NCBI GenBank assembly: GCA_003697135.1
Contig: RFGC01000042.1
Span: forward strand, 62,001-126,000
Direction: 5' to 3'
Length of the DNA stretch: 64,000 nucleotides
DNA from: Acidobacteriota bacterium
Lineage (GTDB): Bacteria > Acidobacteriota > Blastocatellia > Pyrinomonadales > Pyrinomonadaceae
Numbering within the stretch: position 1 is the stretch's first letter; the number at the start of each line of letters is the position of its first letter. Made by a program: the position numbers and the translations under genes. Under the pieces are notes generated by a model. The model was not told the origin of the DNA and ran no database searches. It saw nothing but the letters and a program-made list of their open reading frames with translations. Below, in pieces: positions 7,310-16,868 of the stretch.

Positions 7310-10009
7310 CTATATTATTTTGCTTTTCAGCTCAATCAGCAATTGCTTTGCCTCTGCGTCTGATAACGTTTCAGGATTTATTTGTCTCAATTCCTCAACA
7401 ACTTGTTCATTGACGATTGCAAATAAGCTGATTTGGCGTGCTATTTTGCGTCCTACGGCTTGCTTTAGTGCTTTGTCGCTTTGGTTTGGAGACGTTTTAT
7501 TTTCTGAGTTTTTTTCTGTTTTGCTTTCGGAAGTTTTATCTGATGTTTTTTCATCAGCGAGAACAGCGAGTTCATATTTTTCAAGTCTATTCAAGACTTC
7601 GCGAGCGCGTTTTATGACCGATTGAGGCAGACCTGCAAGTTGAGCTACGGCAATTCCGTATGATTTCGATGCTTTACCTTTTTCGAGTTTGTGAAGAAAA
7701 ATGACCTTACCGTCTTTTTCTACTGCTGTGATTTGATAGTTTTTTGCTCCCGGTAAGATTTCAGCTAGTTCTGTAAGTTCGTGATAATGAGTGGCGAAGA
7801 GCGTTTTAGCCGAGTGCTCGGGTGAATTATGAAGATACTCTGCAACCGCCCAAGCTATGGAAAGCCCGTCAAAGGTTGAAGTGCCACGTCCTATTTCATC
7901 AAGTAGAACCAAACTTCTCGGCGTAGCATTGTGCAAAATGGTTGCCGTTTCCGTCATTTCAACCATAAAAGTTGATCGTCCCGAAGCTAAATCGTCCGAA
8001 GCTCCGACTCTTGTCCAGATTCTATCTACGATAGGAAGCCTTGCCGAAGAAGCTGGAACGAACGAGCCTATTTGAGCAAGAATCTGTATCAGCGCAACCT
8101 GTCGGAGAATTGTTGATTTACCACCCATGTTTGGGCCTGTGATTATCAAAAGTCGGTCGGTAGAATTGTTCAAATAAATATCATTTGGAACGAAGGGTTC
8201 ATCAGAGAAAACTTCCACAATTGCATGTCTGCCTTGTTTAATTTCGATTTCGTCGCCTTCGTGAAGTATTGGCATTACATAGTTTCTTTTCACAGCAGTT
8301 TCTGCCAGCGATTGTAGGGCATCGAGCGTAGCAAGTGCGCGTGCGGTGGTCTGAAGTGTCTTTGTATATTTTTGAACTTGTTGACGGATTTGCGAGAAAA
8401 GCTCTACCTCTAGCTCTTTGATACGTTCTTCTGCACTCAAAACTTTCTGTTCCCACTCTTTTAGCTTCGGTGTGGTAAATCTTTCAGCATTCGTCAACGT
8501 TTGCCGTCTTTCATAATCGGCCGGCACTTTCGACAGGTTCCCTTTTGAAACTTCTATGAAATACCCAAACACATTGTTAAACTTCACCTTAAGATTCAAA
8601 ATTCCCGTTCGTTTTCTTTCTTCTTCTTCAAATGAGGCGATAATTTTCTTGCCGTCCAATGATATTTTTCTCAGTTCATCTAATTCCGAACTAAAACCTT
8701 CTTTTATTACGCCGCCTTCAGTAACATTTGCGGGAGCATCCTCATTTATCGAATCGAGAATCAGCCTTTGTATTTCCGGCAACGCATGAATGTTTTCTGC
8801 CAGCACCGTGAGCAGAGAACTTTGCGCGTCTGATAACGCATGGGAGATTTTTGGGACTTGTGCAAGCGACACTGCTAAGGCTCTCAATTCGCGAGGTGTT
8901 ATCGTTCCCAAATTAAGTTTCCCGATCAGCCTTTCTAAATCCGAAATTTCTTTGAGCGCAGAGCGGATTTTTTCTCTTAGCATCAAATCCGTAAGCTCGG
9001 AAACAGCTTCGAGACGAGTTTCTATTTCTGATTTCTTAATACATGGACGCAAAAGCCATGACTTGAGAAGTCTAGCTCCCATGCCAGTTATTGTCTGGTC
9101 AATCACTGAAAACAAGGTTTTTTTGTTTTGCTCGCTTCGGCTCTCGATGATTTCGAGATTGCGTAGCGTGATTGTGTCCAGAACCATGTAGTCTTTTTCT
9201 TCAAAATATTTGATTTCAGATACGTGATCGGCCATTGTGCGCTGTGTTTTGTGAGCATAATCAAGCACTGCACCAGCTGCGCGTATTGACTGAACTTTAT
9301 TCTCTATCTCAAAGGCGCTAAGTTCACGAACTTGAAATTGTTTTTTGAGTAAGTTCTTACAATCTTCCAAGTGAAAAGCCAAATTGTCTAAGGCTGTAAG
9401 CGTTATGTTGTTTTGAGGATTTTCTGACGAGCTGAACCTTGATTCAACAAGTTTTCTTAGAGACTCTGGAAAAAGAAGTTCGCGAGGATCGAACGACTCA
9501 ATTTCTTGGCAGATTCGCTCCCACGCATTTTCTGCCTTTATTTGGGTTGTTAGAAACTCTCCGGTTGAAATTTCTAAAAAGGCCGCACCGAAACAGTCGC
9601 CTGCACCACATACAGACGCCAGCCAAAGATTTTCACGAGGCTCTACCAACGCAGAATCAACGGCGGTTCCAGGTGTTATAACTCTAACAACTTCTCTACG
9701 AACCAGTTTCTTGTTTTTTGTAGCTTGTTCGACTTGCTCACAGATTGCAACTTTGTAGCCTTTTTTGATGAGTTTCGCAATGTAAGTCGAAGCGGCTGTG
9801 TAGGGAACTCCACACATCGGTATAGGATTGGGTGTGTCTTTGTGTCGTGCAGTTAGTGTAATTTCAAGTTCTCGTGAGCCGATTATTGCGTCCTCATTAA
9901 AAAGCTCATAAAAATCTCCTAGGCGAAAAAACAAAAGTATTCCGGGATATTTTTTCTTTATCTCCAAATACTGCCTAAGCATCGGAGTTATGTTCGCTAC
10001 ATTTTGCAT
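7310..10009 (-). CDS. mutS: DNA mismatch repair protein MutS
   Basis: MutS binds mismatches and recruits MutL through ATP-dependent clamp formation. The 899-residue protein has the N-terminal mismatch-reading domain with the Phe-X-Glu motif in RLGDFYELF. It also has connector, lever and clamp domains, a Walker A GPNMGGKSTILRQ near residue 625, and DEIGRGTSTFDG and THYHEL of the ATPase. The C-terminal part after about residue 820 is a variable Lys/Ser-rich linker. Two copies of the 13-mer repeat lie inside the gene (7356-7368 and 8826-8838) and are read as TLSDA and ALSDA in protein segments that are not catalytic. No mutL is in the window. Confidence 0.97.
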   Translation of the reverse strand: MQNVANITPMLRQYLEIKKKYPGILLFFRLGDFYELFNEDAIIGSRELEITLTARHKDTPNPIPMCGVPYTAASTYIAKLIKKGYKVAICEQVEQATKNKKLVRREVVRVITPGTAVDSALVEPRENLWLASVCGAGDCFGAAFLEISTGEFLTTQIKAENAWERICQEIESFDPRELLFPESLRKLVESRFSSSENPQNNITLTALDNLAFHLEDCKNLLKKQFQVRELSAFEIENKVQSIRAAGAVLDYAHKTQRTMADHVSEIKYFEEKDYMVLDTITLRNLEIIESRSEQNKKTLFSVIDQTITGMGARLLKSWLLRPCIKKSEIETRLEAVSELTDLMLREKIRSALKEISDLERLIGKLNLGTITPRELRALAVSLAQVPKISHALSDAQSSLLTVLAENIHALPEIQRLILDSINEDAPANVTEGGVIKEGFSSELDELRKISLDGKKIIASFEEEERKRTGILNLKVKFNNVFGYFIEVSKGNLSKVPADYERRQTLTNAERFTTPKLKEWEQKVLSAEERIKELEVELFSQIRQQVQKYTKTLQTTARALATLDALQSLAETAVKRNYVMPILHEGDEIEIKQGRHAIVEVFSDEPFVPNDIYLNNSTDRLLIITGPNMGGKSTILRQVALIQILAQIGSFVPASSARLPIVDRIWTRVGASDDLASGRSTFMVEMTETATILHNATPRSLVLLDEIGRGTSTFDGLSIAWAVAEYLHNSPEHSAKTLFATHYHELTELAEILPGAKNYQITAVEKDGKVIFLHKLEKGKASKSYGIAVAQLAGLPQSVIKRAREVLNRLEKYELAVLADEKTSDKTSESKTEKNSENKTSPNQSDKALKQAVGRKIARQISLFAIVNEQVVEELRQINPETLSDAEAKQLLIELKSKII
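7356..7368 (+). repeat. 13-mer repeat copy inside mutS (C-terminal end)
   Basis: Exact GCGTCTGATAACG on the plus strand. It is read on the coding (minus) strand as Thr-Leu-Ser-Asp-Ala near residue 882 of MutS. Confidence 0.95.
8826..8838 (+). repeat. 13-mer repeat copy inside mutS (core domain)
   Basis: Exact GCGTCTGATAACG on the plus strand. It is read on the coding strand as Ala-Leu-Ser-Asp-Ala near residue 392 of MutS. Confidence 0.95.
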
Positions 10010-10581
10010 AAGCGTCTTAAACCTTGCCAGTTTCGTTCTTAGACTATGATACGAAAATACGTTCTATTCAACAAAATTCCCGATTTTCCGCAATCAAAAC
10101 CCATTTTACTGTCTAACTTAATTGCGTCTGATAACGAAAGCGCTCGAGTTGAAAAATTATACGCGTCTGATAACGATTAGAGGGCACTCGGATTGAGTAG
10201 GGAAAGGGTGAAGTTGAAAGCTGTTGGGTCTGATAACGTTTAACTAGACTTGGTTAATGCATCTCGTCTCATTTACTTTGTGAGTTTGTTGTACTGCGGA
10301 TAACGCTTAACTGATTAAGTTTTAGAGTTTTCAAGGGCATGGCTAATTTGTCCTATGCGTTGAGCATGAACTTCAGACCCAAGTTAGCTTCTTTTTTTCT
10401 AATTTCTTTTCTAGGTTTATGAGAACAAGTTCGGCTTTGCACTCAAAGCCAGACCGTTAATTTTTCATTTTCCAATTTCTCCGTTCATCTTGATAGATTA
10501 GGATTAAGTGTTTTATGTTGTTAGTTTCGTTGAAATTTTGCTTGTGTTTTCTCGAACGGTGAAGATTCTTCTATGGTTTTT
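10010..10581 (+). repeat. Intergenic region with a cluster of 13-mer repeats
   Basis: This 572-base gene-free stretch lies between mutS and lysA. It holds exact copies of GCGTCTGATAACG at 10124 and 10163, a GGGTCTGATAACG variant at 10226-10238 and a degenerate copy ending GATAACG near 10299-10305. Spacing is irregular (39, 63 and about 67 bases), which rules out a CRISPR. The plus strand is visibly G-rich. No tRNA, riboswitch or credible small gene was seen. The promoter of mutS must be at its left end. Confidence 0.85.
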
Positions 10582-12006
10582 TTAGTTCTCCTCAAATACC
10601 TCATTTGCGATTAAGTCCTCGAAAGAGTCTCTCTTGCGGGCTACTTTGACGTTGCCGTTTTCTTCTACTAAAAGCACACAAGGCAAGAATCTACCGTTGT
10701 AGGGAAACATTTGTGCAATCGAATAAGCGCCACAGTTGAGAATTGCCAACAGGTCACCCGGTTTAGTGTTTGGTGGTAAGAGTCTGTAGTCAGGCAATCT
10801 TCCTTCACCTTCAATGTCAAAATAAACGTCGCCACCGTCACAAAGCGGGCCACCGATTTTGTAAGGATAAGAATGCTCTTCACAAGAGCGCTCGGCATGA
10901 ATCATTTGGTAATACCATTTGTAAGTTTCCATCGAAAGCAAGATGTTAAATCCTGCGTCCGTCAAAAGCCATGTTTCGGTTGTTGTAGAATTCAAAGTGT
11001 CTTTGTCTTGAGAATTCTGCGGTCTTTCCTTTTTGTTTCTGACAGTCGTGAGACAAATGCCAGCATCAGCGATGATGCTTCTGCCGGGTTCGAGAAGTAA
11101 AGTCAAATCATCAGTTTTAACTTCTGGAAAGTTTCTTTTAGCTTCTTTCCAAGCTTCACCGACGGCTTCGTAAGGCTCAAAATCCGCTGAAAAAATTTGC
11201 TTGACGGAAGGCGCAAAGTCTTTTTCTTGTGTTTTATCACGCAGGTAATTTACCGGAAATCCGCCGCCTAAGTTAAGGTGCTTTAGTTTAACATTGGCTT
11301 CCTTTTCTATTCGTAAGAGATTCTCAAACAAAAACAGCATAGCATTGGTGTATGAGGACTTATCAGGATTTTGCGAACCAATGTGAATATGAATCCCGCA
11401 AAGATTCAAAAAATCGCATGACTTGTAGTTCTTGAATGCAAAAAGAGCTTCATCAGGCATCATGCCGAATTTTGAAGTTGAAAGCGCTGTTTGCAAGCCT
11501 GAATGAGTTTTCGTTTCAACTTCAGGCACAAGTCGCAGGCTAACATTAGCTTTTTTGCCCATTTTTCGGGCTATTTTTCCGATTAAAGACAACTCATAAA
11601 GCGAGTCAACCTGTATTGCGTAGATTTCAGCCTCAATAGCTTTTTCTATTTCCCAATCTTCTTTGCTAGTGCCGTTGAAGATTATTTGCTCACCTTTGAA
11701 ACCTGCTTTTAATGCTTTCCAAAGCTCACCGCCGGAATTGACTTCAATGTCGCATCCGATTTTACGGATTGACTGCAAGATAGCCATGTTGGAATTAGCT
11801 TTCGCCGCATAGCAAACCTTTAGTTTGCAGTCTATTGCTTCTTCGACTTTGTAAAGCCTCTGAATGTTCTGTCTAATCCGCATTTCGCTGAATACGAAAA
11901 GCGGAGTGCCGAATCTTTCAGCAAGCTCTTTTGCGGAAAATTTCCCGATAAAAAGCTGATTGTCTTGCGCTCTTAAAAATCCTTCCAATTCCCAAGCTTT
12001 CGTCAT
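10582..12006 (-). CDS. lysA: Diaminopimelate decarboxylase
   Basis: LysA is a PLP enzyme that converts meso-diaminopimelate to lysine, the last step of lysine synthesis. The 474-residue fold-type III protein shows the PLP lysine in CYAAKAN, the glycine loop in LNLGGGFPVN, HIHIGSQ, LEPGRSIIADAG and the substrate-binding CDGGDVYF near the C-terminus. It is a little longer than usual because of inserts such as one around residues 325-340. Its start overlaps the nagZ stop by four bases, so the two are co-translated. The pairing fits peptidoglycan turnover supplying diaminopimelate, although that link is inference. Confidence 0.95.
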   Translation of the reverse strand: MTKAWELEGFLRAQDNQLFIGKFSAKELAERFGTPLFVFSEMRIRQNIQRLYKVEEAIDCKLKVCYAAKANSNMAILQSIRKIGCDIEVNSGGELWKALKAGFKGEQIIFNGTSKEDWEIEKAIEAEIYAIQVDSLYELSLIGKIARKMGKKANVSLRLVPEVETKTHSGLQTALSTSKFGMMPDEALFAFKNYKSCDFLNLCGIHIHIGSQNPDKSSYTNAMLFLFENLLRIEKEANVKLKHLNLGGGFPVNYLRDKTQEKDFAPSVKQIFSADFEPYEAVGEAWKEAKRNFPEVKTDDLTLLLEPGRSIIADAGICLTTVRNKKERPQNSQDKDTLNSTTTETWLLTDAGFNILLSMETYKWYYQMIHAERSCEEHSYPYKIGGPLCDGGDVYFDIEGEGRLPDYRLLPPNTKPGDLLAILNCGAYSIAQMFPYNGRFLPCVLLVEENGNVKVARKRDSFEDLIANEVFEEN

Positions 12007-13868
12007 TTTTCGGATTGCATGTTTTGAGATTTTTTTAGACTGATGCCAGTTCCTTTCGGAAATCCCGGCATTATTGTAATCGGAAGTTTCCCTTTGAAAT
12101 CTATCTCACCGATAATCGCTCGTGCCGTTGCCGCTTGCAAACTCGGCATGTCACCATAAGCTACAATATAAGTCCCAAGTGATGGGAAATCTCTCAATAG
12201 ATAAGGATTTCCAAAACTGATGCCCACGATTTTTTTCTTTTCCGCGATAAGGCTTTCAATCAGTTTACGCCCTTTTTCCGGCATCTCGATAGAATTTCTT
12301 GCCCCAGAACGGACTCTAACGAAAAATCCACCCAGCACAATATCGCTTTCGGCGATTTCTTTAGTGATTTTCTCGAGTTCATCCTGAGTAGTTCTATCGT
12401 TTATTTGACCGATTTTTAAGCTGGCAAAGGAATTTCTGCGCAGTGTTCTTACAAATTCTTCGCCGATATATTCGGGGGCTTCCTGATTTGTGATGGCTAA
12501 AAAGAAAATCTTTTTGTCTTTTGCCAATGGCAGGAGATTGTCATCGTTTTTGACGAGCGTAATTGCATTTTCGGCGATCTCGGTTGCTAGTTGTCTTGAA
12601 GAACGATTTGAAACGATTCGATCAATCGCATCGAGCGGAACTGTTTTTTGTTTTGTTAGTCCGAGATAGTATTTCCATGCAAGTTGTTTGCGAACAGATT
12701 CGTTGATTCTCTCTTCGCTTAATCTGCCTGATTTTACAGCTTCACGGATGCCACGGATTGCTTCATTTGCATTTGTAGGTTTTAAGATTATGTCTGCACC
12801 TGCCTCAATTGCCCGAACTGCCGCTTCATCTTGAGTAAAATAAATCGTCAAGCCGCTCATGTCCATTGCGTCGGTTACTATCAAACCGTCAAATTTCATC
12901 TCATTTTTCAGTATATCGGTTACGACCTTTTTCGACAGAGTAGCTGGTATCGTTGCGTCTTCGACTATCACTTCTTCGTCCGTATAGGTGGCTCTGTATC
13001 TGTCTTTGAGTGGTGTAACTTTTTCTGAATCAAGTTCCGGTAGTGAAATATGAGAAATCATTACCGACGCAACGCCAGCTTTTATGGCTTCACGAAACGG
13101 ATAGAGTTCATACTCATCAAGTCTTTTGCGTGAAACTTTGATTACAGGCAAACCTCTGTGCGAATCAATGTTCGTATCGCCGTGGCCGGGAAAATGTTTT
13201 GCAGTAGCTATGACACCGCCACTTTGCAAGCCTTCGATAAACGCAATTGCAAACTTTGCTACTTCTTTAGGGTCTTCGCTGTATGAACGAACGTTGATGA
13301 CGGGATTTTCGGGATTATTATTGACATCAACGACGGGAGCGAAAACTTGATGGACGCCTAAAGCTCTTGCTTCTCTCGCTATTATTTCACCTTGTTTTCG
13401 TGCAAATTCTGGATTTCCGGTTGCGGCAACTGCCATATTCCATGGGAAAACAAGAGTATCTTCAAGTCTCATCCCAACACCGGTTTCAAAGTCTGCCGAA
13501 ATCAATAGCGGAATATCTGCAAGCTCCTGCATTCGATTCATCAGGTGAACCGTTTCGTAAACATGTCCGACGAAAAATATAATTCCACCGATTTTGTTTT
13601 CGACCACCTGGCGTTTTAACTGCTGAAATTCCCAACTATCCTGTGGGAGAAACCTTGCATTGATTCCGATATGGACCAGTTGGCCGACTTTTTCGTCTAA
13701 GGACATCTTTTTGAGCTTTTCATCAGCCCATTTCCAAGCATCTTCCGAAGGACGGAACTTGCTTTGTCCTAAAGCTTGGAAATCTCCAGAAACCGAACTT
13801 AAAAAGAATGTTCCGAAAAGCATAAGTTTCAGAATTGCTGAAATTTGCTGTAAAGTTGGGCTTTTCAT
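12003..13868 (-). CDS. nagZ: Exported glycoside hydrolase family 3 beta-N-acetylhexosaminidase
   Basis: The protein has 621 residues. The N-terminal signal peptide ends near residue 35 and a GH3 catalytic barrel follows. The NagZ signature is present: KHFPGHGDTNIDSHRGLP, whose Asp-His pair is the acid/base. The nucleophile is in GLIVTDAMDMSGL. A GH3 C-terminal domain follows. NagZ removes GlcNAc from muropeptides. Here the signal peptide indicates periplasmic rather than cytosolic action, as in Bacillus NagZ. A NamZ-like protein, the known partner in periplasmic muropeptide recycling in some bacteria, is at 49454-50626. Confidence 0.92.
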   Translation of the reverse strand: MKSPTLQQISAILKLMLFGTFFLSSVSGDFQALGQSKFRPSEDAWKWADEKLKKMSLDEKVGQLVHIGINARFLPQDSWEFQQLKRQVVENKIGGIIFFVGHVYETVHLMNRMQELADIPLLISADFETGVGMRLEDTLVFPWNMAVAATGNPEFARKQGEIIAREARALGVHQVFAPVVDVNNNPENPVINVRSYSEDPKEVAKFAIAFIEGLQSGGVIATAKHFPGHGDTNIDSHRGLPVIKVSRKRLDEYELYPFREAIKAGVASVMISHISLPELDSEKVTPLKDRYRATYTDEEVIVEDATIPATLSKKVVTDILKNEMKFDGLIVTDAMDMSGLTIYFTQDEAAVRAIEAGADIILKPTNANEAIRGIREAVKSGRLSEERINESVRKQLAWKYYLGLTKQKTVPLDAIDRIVSNRSSRQLATEIAENAITLVKNDDNLLPLAKDKKIFFLAITNQEAPEYIGEEFVRTLRRNSFASLKIGQINDRTTQDELEKITKEIAESDIVLGGFFVRVRSGARNSIEMPEKGRKLIESLIAEKKKIVGISFGNPYLLRDFPSLGTYIVAYGDMPSLQAATARAIIGEIDFKGKLPITIMPGFPKGTGISLKKSQNMQSEK

Positions 13869-13889
13869 TTTCCCTTGCTCCTTGTTTTG

Positions 13890-14414
13890 TTATATTGCTT
13901 TTATTTGGTTGACCGAGAGCAAAACAGCAGTGAAATGATGTTGAGTGTGTCCACCAAAAAGCGTTCCCTTTGCTTCAACAAGCTTCCCAACTAATTTTTT
14001 TGCTTTTCTGTAATCACTCAAGGCTAATTGGATTCTTTGAACATTTTTTTGCTGAAGGTTGAATTCGTTATTTAGGTCTTCGTTAACGCAAATGGGCTTA
14101 CTAAGTTCCAGCAAGAAGACGTTTTCCCGTTTGTTTGAGGCATTGATAAAAGTTCGACGCACAAGACGTCCGCGCAAGCTAACTATTTCAGGTTCATAGT
14201 TTAAGCATGACCGCGTTTGTCTGAAAATTATACCACTGTTGGTGTTTGGTTTTGCTATTTCATTTTCCAGATCAGCAATTTGCAAAGTTTGAAGTCCAAA
14301 CGTAGCAGGCAGTTGAACAATTGCTTCTTGGGCTTTTACGTTGTTTTTTCCTTGCCAAAGCATAAGCCCGAGAATGAATAAAACTGATAAGCACGCAAAA
14401 TATGAAATCTTCAT
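13890..14414 (-). CDS. Secreted DUF4431-like protein
   Basis: This 174-residue exported protein has a signal peptide of about 28 residues. The conserved part, SCLNYEPEIVSLRGRL, ELSKPICV, VQRIQLALSDY and KGTLFGGHTQHHFTAVLLSV, follows the DUF4431 pattern. Function is unknown. It is separated from nagZ by only about 20 bases and is probably in the same transcript. Confidence 0.7.
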   Translation of the reverse strand: MKISYFACLSVLFILGLMLWQGKNNVKAQEAIVQLPATFGLQTLQIADLENEIAKPNTNSGIIFRQTRSCLNYEPEIVSLRGRLVRRTFINASNKRENVFLLELSKPICVNEDLNNEFNLQQKNVQRIQLALSDYRKAKKLVGKLVEAKGTLFGGHTQHHFTAVLLSVNQIKAI

Positions 14415-14499
14415 GATTGTTTTCGTCCTTTAATCGAGTATGTTTTCCGAATGCTTCTTTTGGAAGAAGATTAAAAATCCTAGGGAGCATTTCGGAGAA

Positions 14500-15699
14500 T
14501 TAAAATTTTGAAAAAGCTTCCTTTATTTTTTCGTAAGCCTTTTGCAAATTTTCCATTGAAGTTGCGTAAGAAAGCCGCAAGAATCCATCTGCACCGAACC
14601 CTGCTCCATCTGTGACGGCAACATGCACTTCATTCAAAAGAAAACTTGCTACATCTTCCGAAGCTCGAAAGCCATTTTTGCCAAGCATTTCTCGAACATC
14701 AACCAATGCATAGAAGGCACCTTCAGGTAAGTTACACTTGATTTGCTCGATGGTTTGAAGTTTCGGTATAAAAAAGTTTCGCCTGCGGTTGTATTCGGCG
14801 AGCATTTTTTCGACTTCTTTCATTGCAATTTCAGATGCTTGCATGGCTTTAGCGCAAGCGTATTGAACGAAGCTTGTAGGATGAGTTGCCGAATGGCTTT
14901 GGAGTTTCGTCATCGCCTTTATCCAGCTTTCATCGGCAATCACAAAGCCTATTCTCCAGCCTGTCATCGAGAAAGTCTTTGAAAAACTCCCAGCAATACA
15001 GACAAATTTTCTGAGTTCTTCAGGTAAAACGGCGCAAGTGAAAACTTTAGACGGTGGATATACAAAGAAGAGATAGCATTCATCGGCAATTACATAAATG
15101 TTTCTATCTGCACAAAACTCGATTATTTTGATGATCTCATTTTCGGGAATTACTCGACCTGTTGGGTTGTTAGGTGAATTCAAAATCAGAAGTTTAGTTT
15201 TGTCGGTTACTGCCGCTTTGATTTGATCGAGTGTGATGACAAATTCGGTTGCTTCGGTTTCGATAAAAACGTTTTTTGCTCCACAGAAATTCACTATTTC
15301 GGGAAATGTCACCCAGTAAGGTTTTGGAATCAAAACCTCATCGCCAGGATTTACAAGCGAGCAGATGGCATTGAAGATAGCTTGCTTCCCACCGCAGGTC
15401 GCCGCTACTTGATTTGGTGAGACTTTTGCTTTGAACTGCGATTGAAAAAATTCGGCAACCGATTCAGTGAAAATTTTCAAACCTTCCGAAGGTGTGTATT
15501 TCGTAAAACCTTTCTGCAAGCCTTCTATTGCGTATTCCTTTATGAAATCCGGTGTCGGAAAGTCAGGTTCGCCAACTGTGAGGTCAATCACTTCAACGCC
15601 TTTTTCACGAAGTTTTGAGGCTTCTTTCATCGCCCTGATCGTCGGTGAGCCTTGCATTCGAGCCACGCTTTCAGAAACCGGAAAATTCATACAAAACAT
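14500..15699 (-). CDS. Class I aspartate/aromatic aminotransferase
   Basis: This 399-residue PLP enzyme of fold type I has the family order of motifs: DLTVGEPDFPTP, NSPNNPTGRV, the PLP lysine in SFSKTFSMTGWRIGF and the C-terminal LRLSYATS with the carboxylate-binding Arg. It resembles the AspC/AatA (subgroup Ib) aspartate aminotransferases of Thermus and Bacillus. Some of these also act on prephenate, so aspartate is the likely but not certain substrate. Two in-frame ATGs exist, at 15699 and 15690. Confidence 0.92.
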   Translation of the reverse strand: MFCMNFPVSESVARMQGSPTIRAMKEASKLREKGVEVIDLTVGEPDFPTPDFIKEYAIEGLQKGFTKYTPSEGLKIFTESVAEFFQSQFKAKVSPNQVAATCGGKQAIFNAICSLVNPGDEVLIPKPYWVTFPEIVNFCGAKNVFIETEATEFVITLDQIKAAVTDKTKLLILNSPNNPTGRVIPENEIIKIIEFCADRNIYVIADECYLFFVYPPSKVFTCAVLPEELRKFVCIAGSFSKTFSMTGWRIGFVIADESWIKAMTKLQSHSATHPTSFVQYACAKAMQASEIAMKEVEKMLAEYNRRRNFFIPKLQTIEQIKCNLPEGAFYALVDVREMLGKNGFRASEDVASFLLNEVHVAVTDGAGFGADGFLRLSYATSMENLQKAYEKIKEAFSKF

Positions 15700-15757
15700 T
15701 TTGCCATAAGTTATGCTGAATGAGAAGAAAAAGAAAATAAGATTTTGCTATGCAAGT

Positions 15758-16294
15758 TTAGCCGAAAGAGAATCCCAGTTTGATGCCTGCAAGCGTTAAG
15801 CCGATAATTGTTTTCGCATCTTCAAATTTTCCGCTTTTGATCATTTCAAAAACGGTAGGGAAGTCGTATCTTTCGACTTCTAGAATTTCATCGAATTCTG
15901 GTTTTTGTTTTGTTTGTCTAAGTTCTGTGGCGAGAAAGACAAACATTTTTTCCGAAAGGAAACCGGGAGAGACAAAAAATTCGGCTATTTTTTCAAGCTT
16001 GTTTGCCATGAGGCCAACTTCTTCGAGTAATTCTCTTCGGGCGCATTCTTCTACGGATTCGCCTTTTTCGATCGAGCCTGCTGGAATTTCGAGAAGATAT
16101 TTCCCAGCGGCGTGGCGGTATTGCCGAACGAGAGTTACTGTCATATCTTCAAAGACAGGGACTATCACTGCGCTTCCGTTGTGGTGAACGATCTCGCGTT
16201 CGTAAACTACATTCGATTCGCGGATTTTGGATAGCAGAACATCAAAAACTCTGCCCTGATAAATTAACTTGCTTTCTATGATTTCGGGTTTCAT
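15758..16294 (-). CDS. NUDIX hydrolase, ADP-ribose pyrophosphatase type
   Basis: This 178-residue cytosolic protein has a complete NUDIX box (GSIEKGESVEECARRELLEEVG) that carries the metal-binding glutamates, preceded by LVRQYRHAAGKYLLEIPAG as in ADP-ribose pyrophosphatases. It probably hydrolyses ADP-ribose or related sugar nucleotides. It is divergent from the gene at 16352. Confidence 0.9.
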   Translation of the reverse strand: MKPEIIESKLIYQGRVFDVLLSKIRESNVVYEREIVHHNGSAVIVPVFEDMTVTLVRQYRHAAGKYLLEIPAGSIEKGESVEECARRELLEEVGLMANKLEKIAEFFVSPGFLSEKMFVFLATELRQTKQKPEFDEILEVERYDFPTVFEMIKSGKFEDAKTIIGLTLAGIKLGFSFG

Positions 16295-16351
16295 ATCAGC
16301 TAAAATCTAAACAACAAGAAATTCTCTCAGAAAAAGGCAGAAAAACGAAAG

Positions 16352-16864
16352 ATGAAAACGCTTGAAGAGCAAACGAGAAGTTCACCTGAAAGAAGAAGGT
16401 ATATGTTGGTAGCGTTTCTATTAGCGACTTTGATTGTTGGTGCAGGTGTTTACGTATTTCTTTCGATTCCTACAACGGAAGAAATTGAGCGGAGAAGTTT
16501 AGAGGGAGCAGTGCGGGAAGGCTCACCGGAGTTTGAAGTTTTGACGCGCAAAATATCAATAAGCACCGACGAAGAGAACACAAAGGAAGCTACTACAGCG
16601 CTAGGGACAATTGTGATGTTTATTGCTGGAAAAATCCGCAACATGACGGGGAAGAACATAACTGGTTTAGAAGTGAAAGTTGCAGTGGTTGATCAACTGA
16701 ATAAGCCTGTTAAAGAAAGAGTTTTAACAGTTGTGCCGACACAAAAGGAGGTTCTCAAGCCAGAAGAAGTTATGCCTGTTCGGGTTATGATTGATGGGTT
16801 TAGAAAAGACGATGATCGTGCAAATGTTCGCTGGAAGGTTACTGCAATAAAGGTGCAGGATTAG
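16352..16864 (+). CDS. Single-pass membrane protein, FxLYD-like domain, function unknown
   Basis: The 170-residue protein has an N-terminal cytoplasmic charged stretch, one membrane helix (about residues 18-37) and an external beta-rich domain. The segment IAGKIRNMTGKNITGLEVKV followed by LNKPVKERV resembles FxLYD-type domains, which are usually extracellular and of unknown function. It lies alone between a divergent NUDIX gene and a convergent regulator gene. Confidence 0.6.
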   Translation: MKTLEEQTRSSPERRRYMLVAFLLATLIVGAGVYVFLSIPTTEEIERRSLEGAVREGSPEFEVLTRKISISTDEENTKEATTALGTIVMFIAGKIRNMTGKNITGLEVKVAVVDQLNKPVKERVLTVVPTQKEVLKPEEVMPVRVMIDGFRKDDDRANVRWKVTAIKVQD

Positions 16865-16868
16865 CTTT

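Noticed and set aside
10124-10305. Repeat cluster considered as a CRISPR array
   Set aside because: The repeat is only 13 bases, the spacing between copies varies from 21 to 94 bases across clusters, and no cas genes are present.
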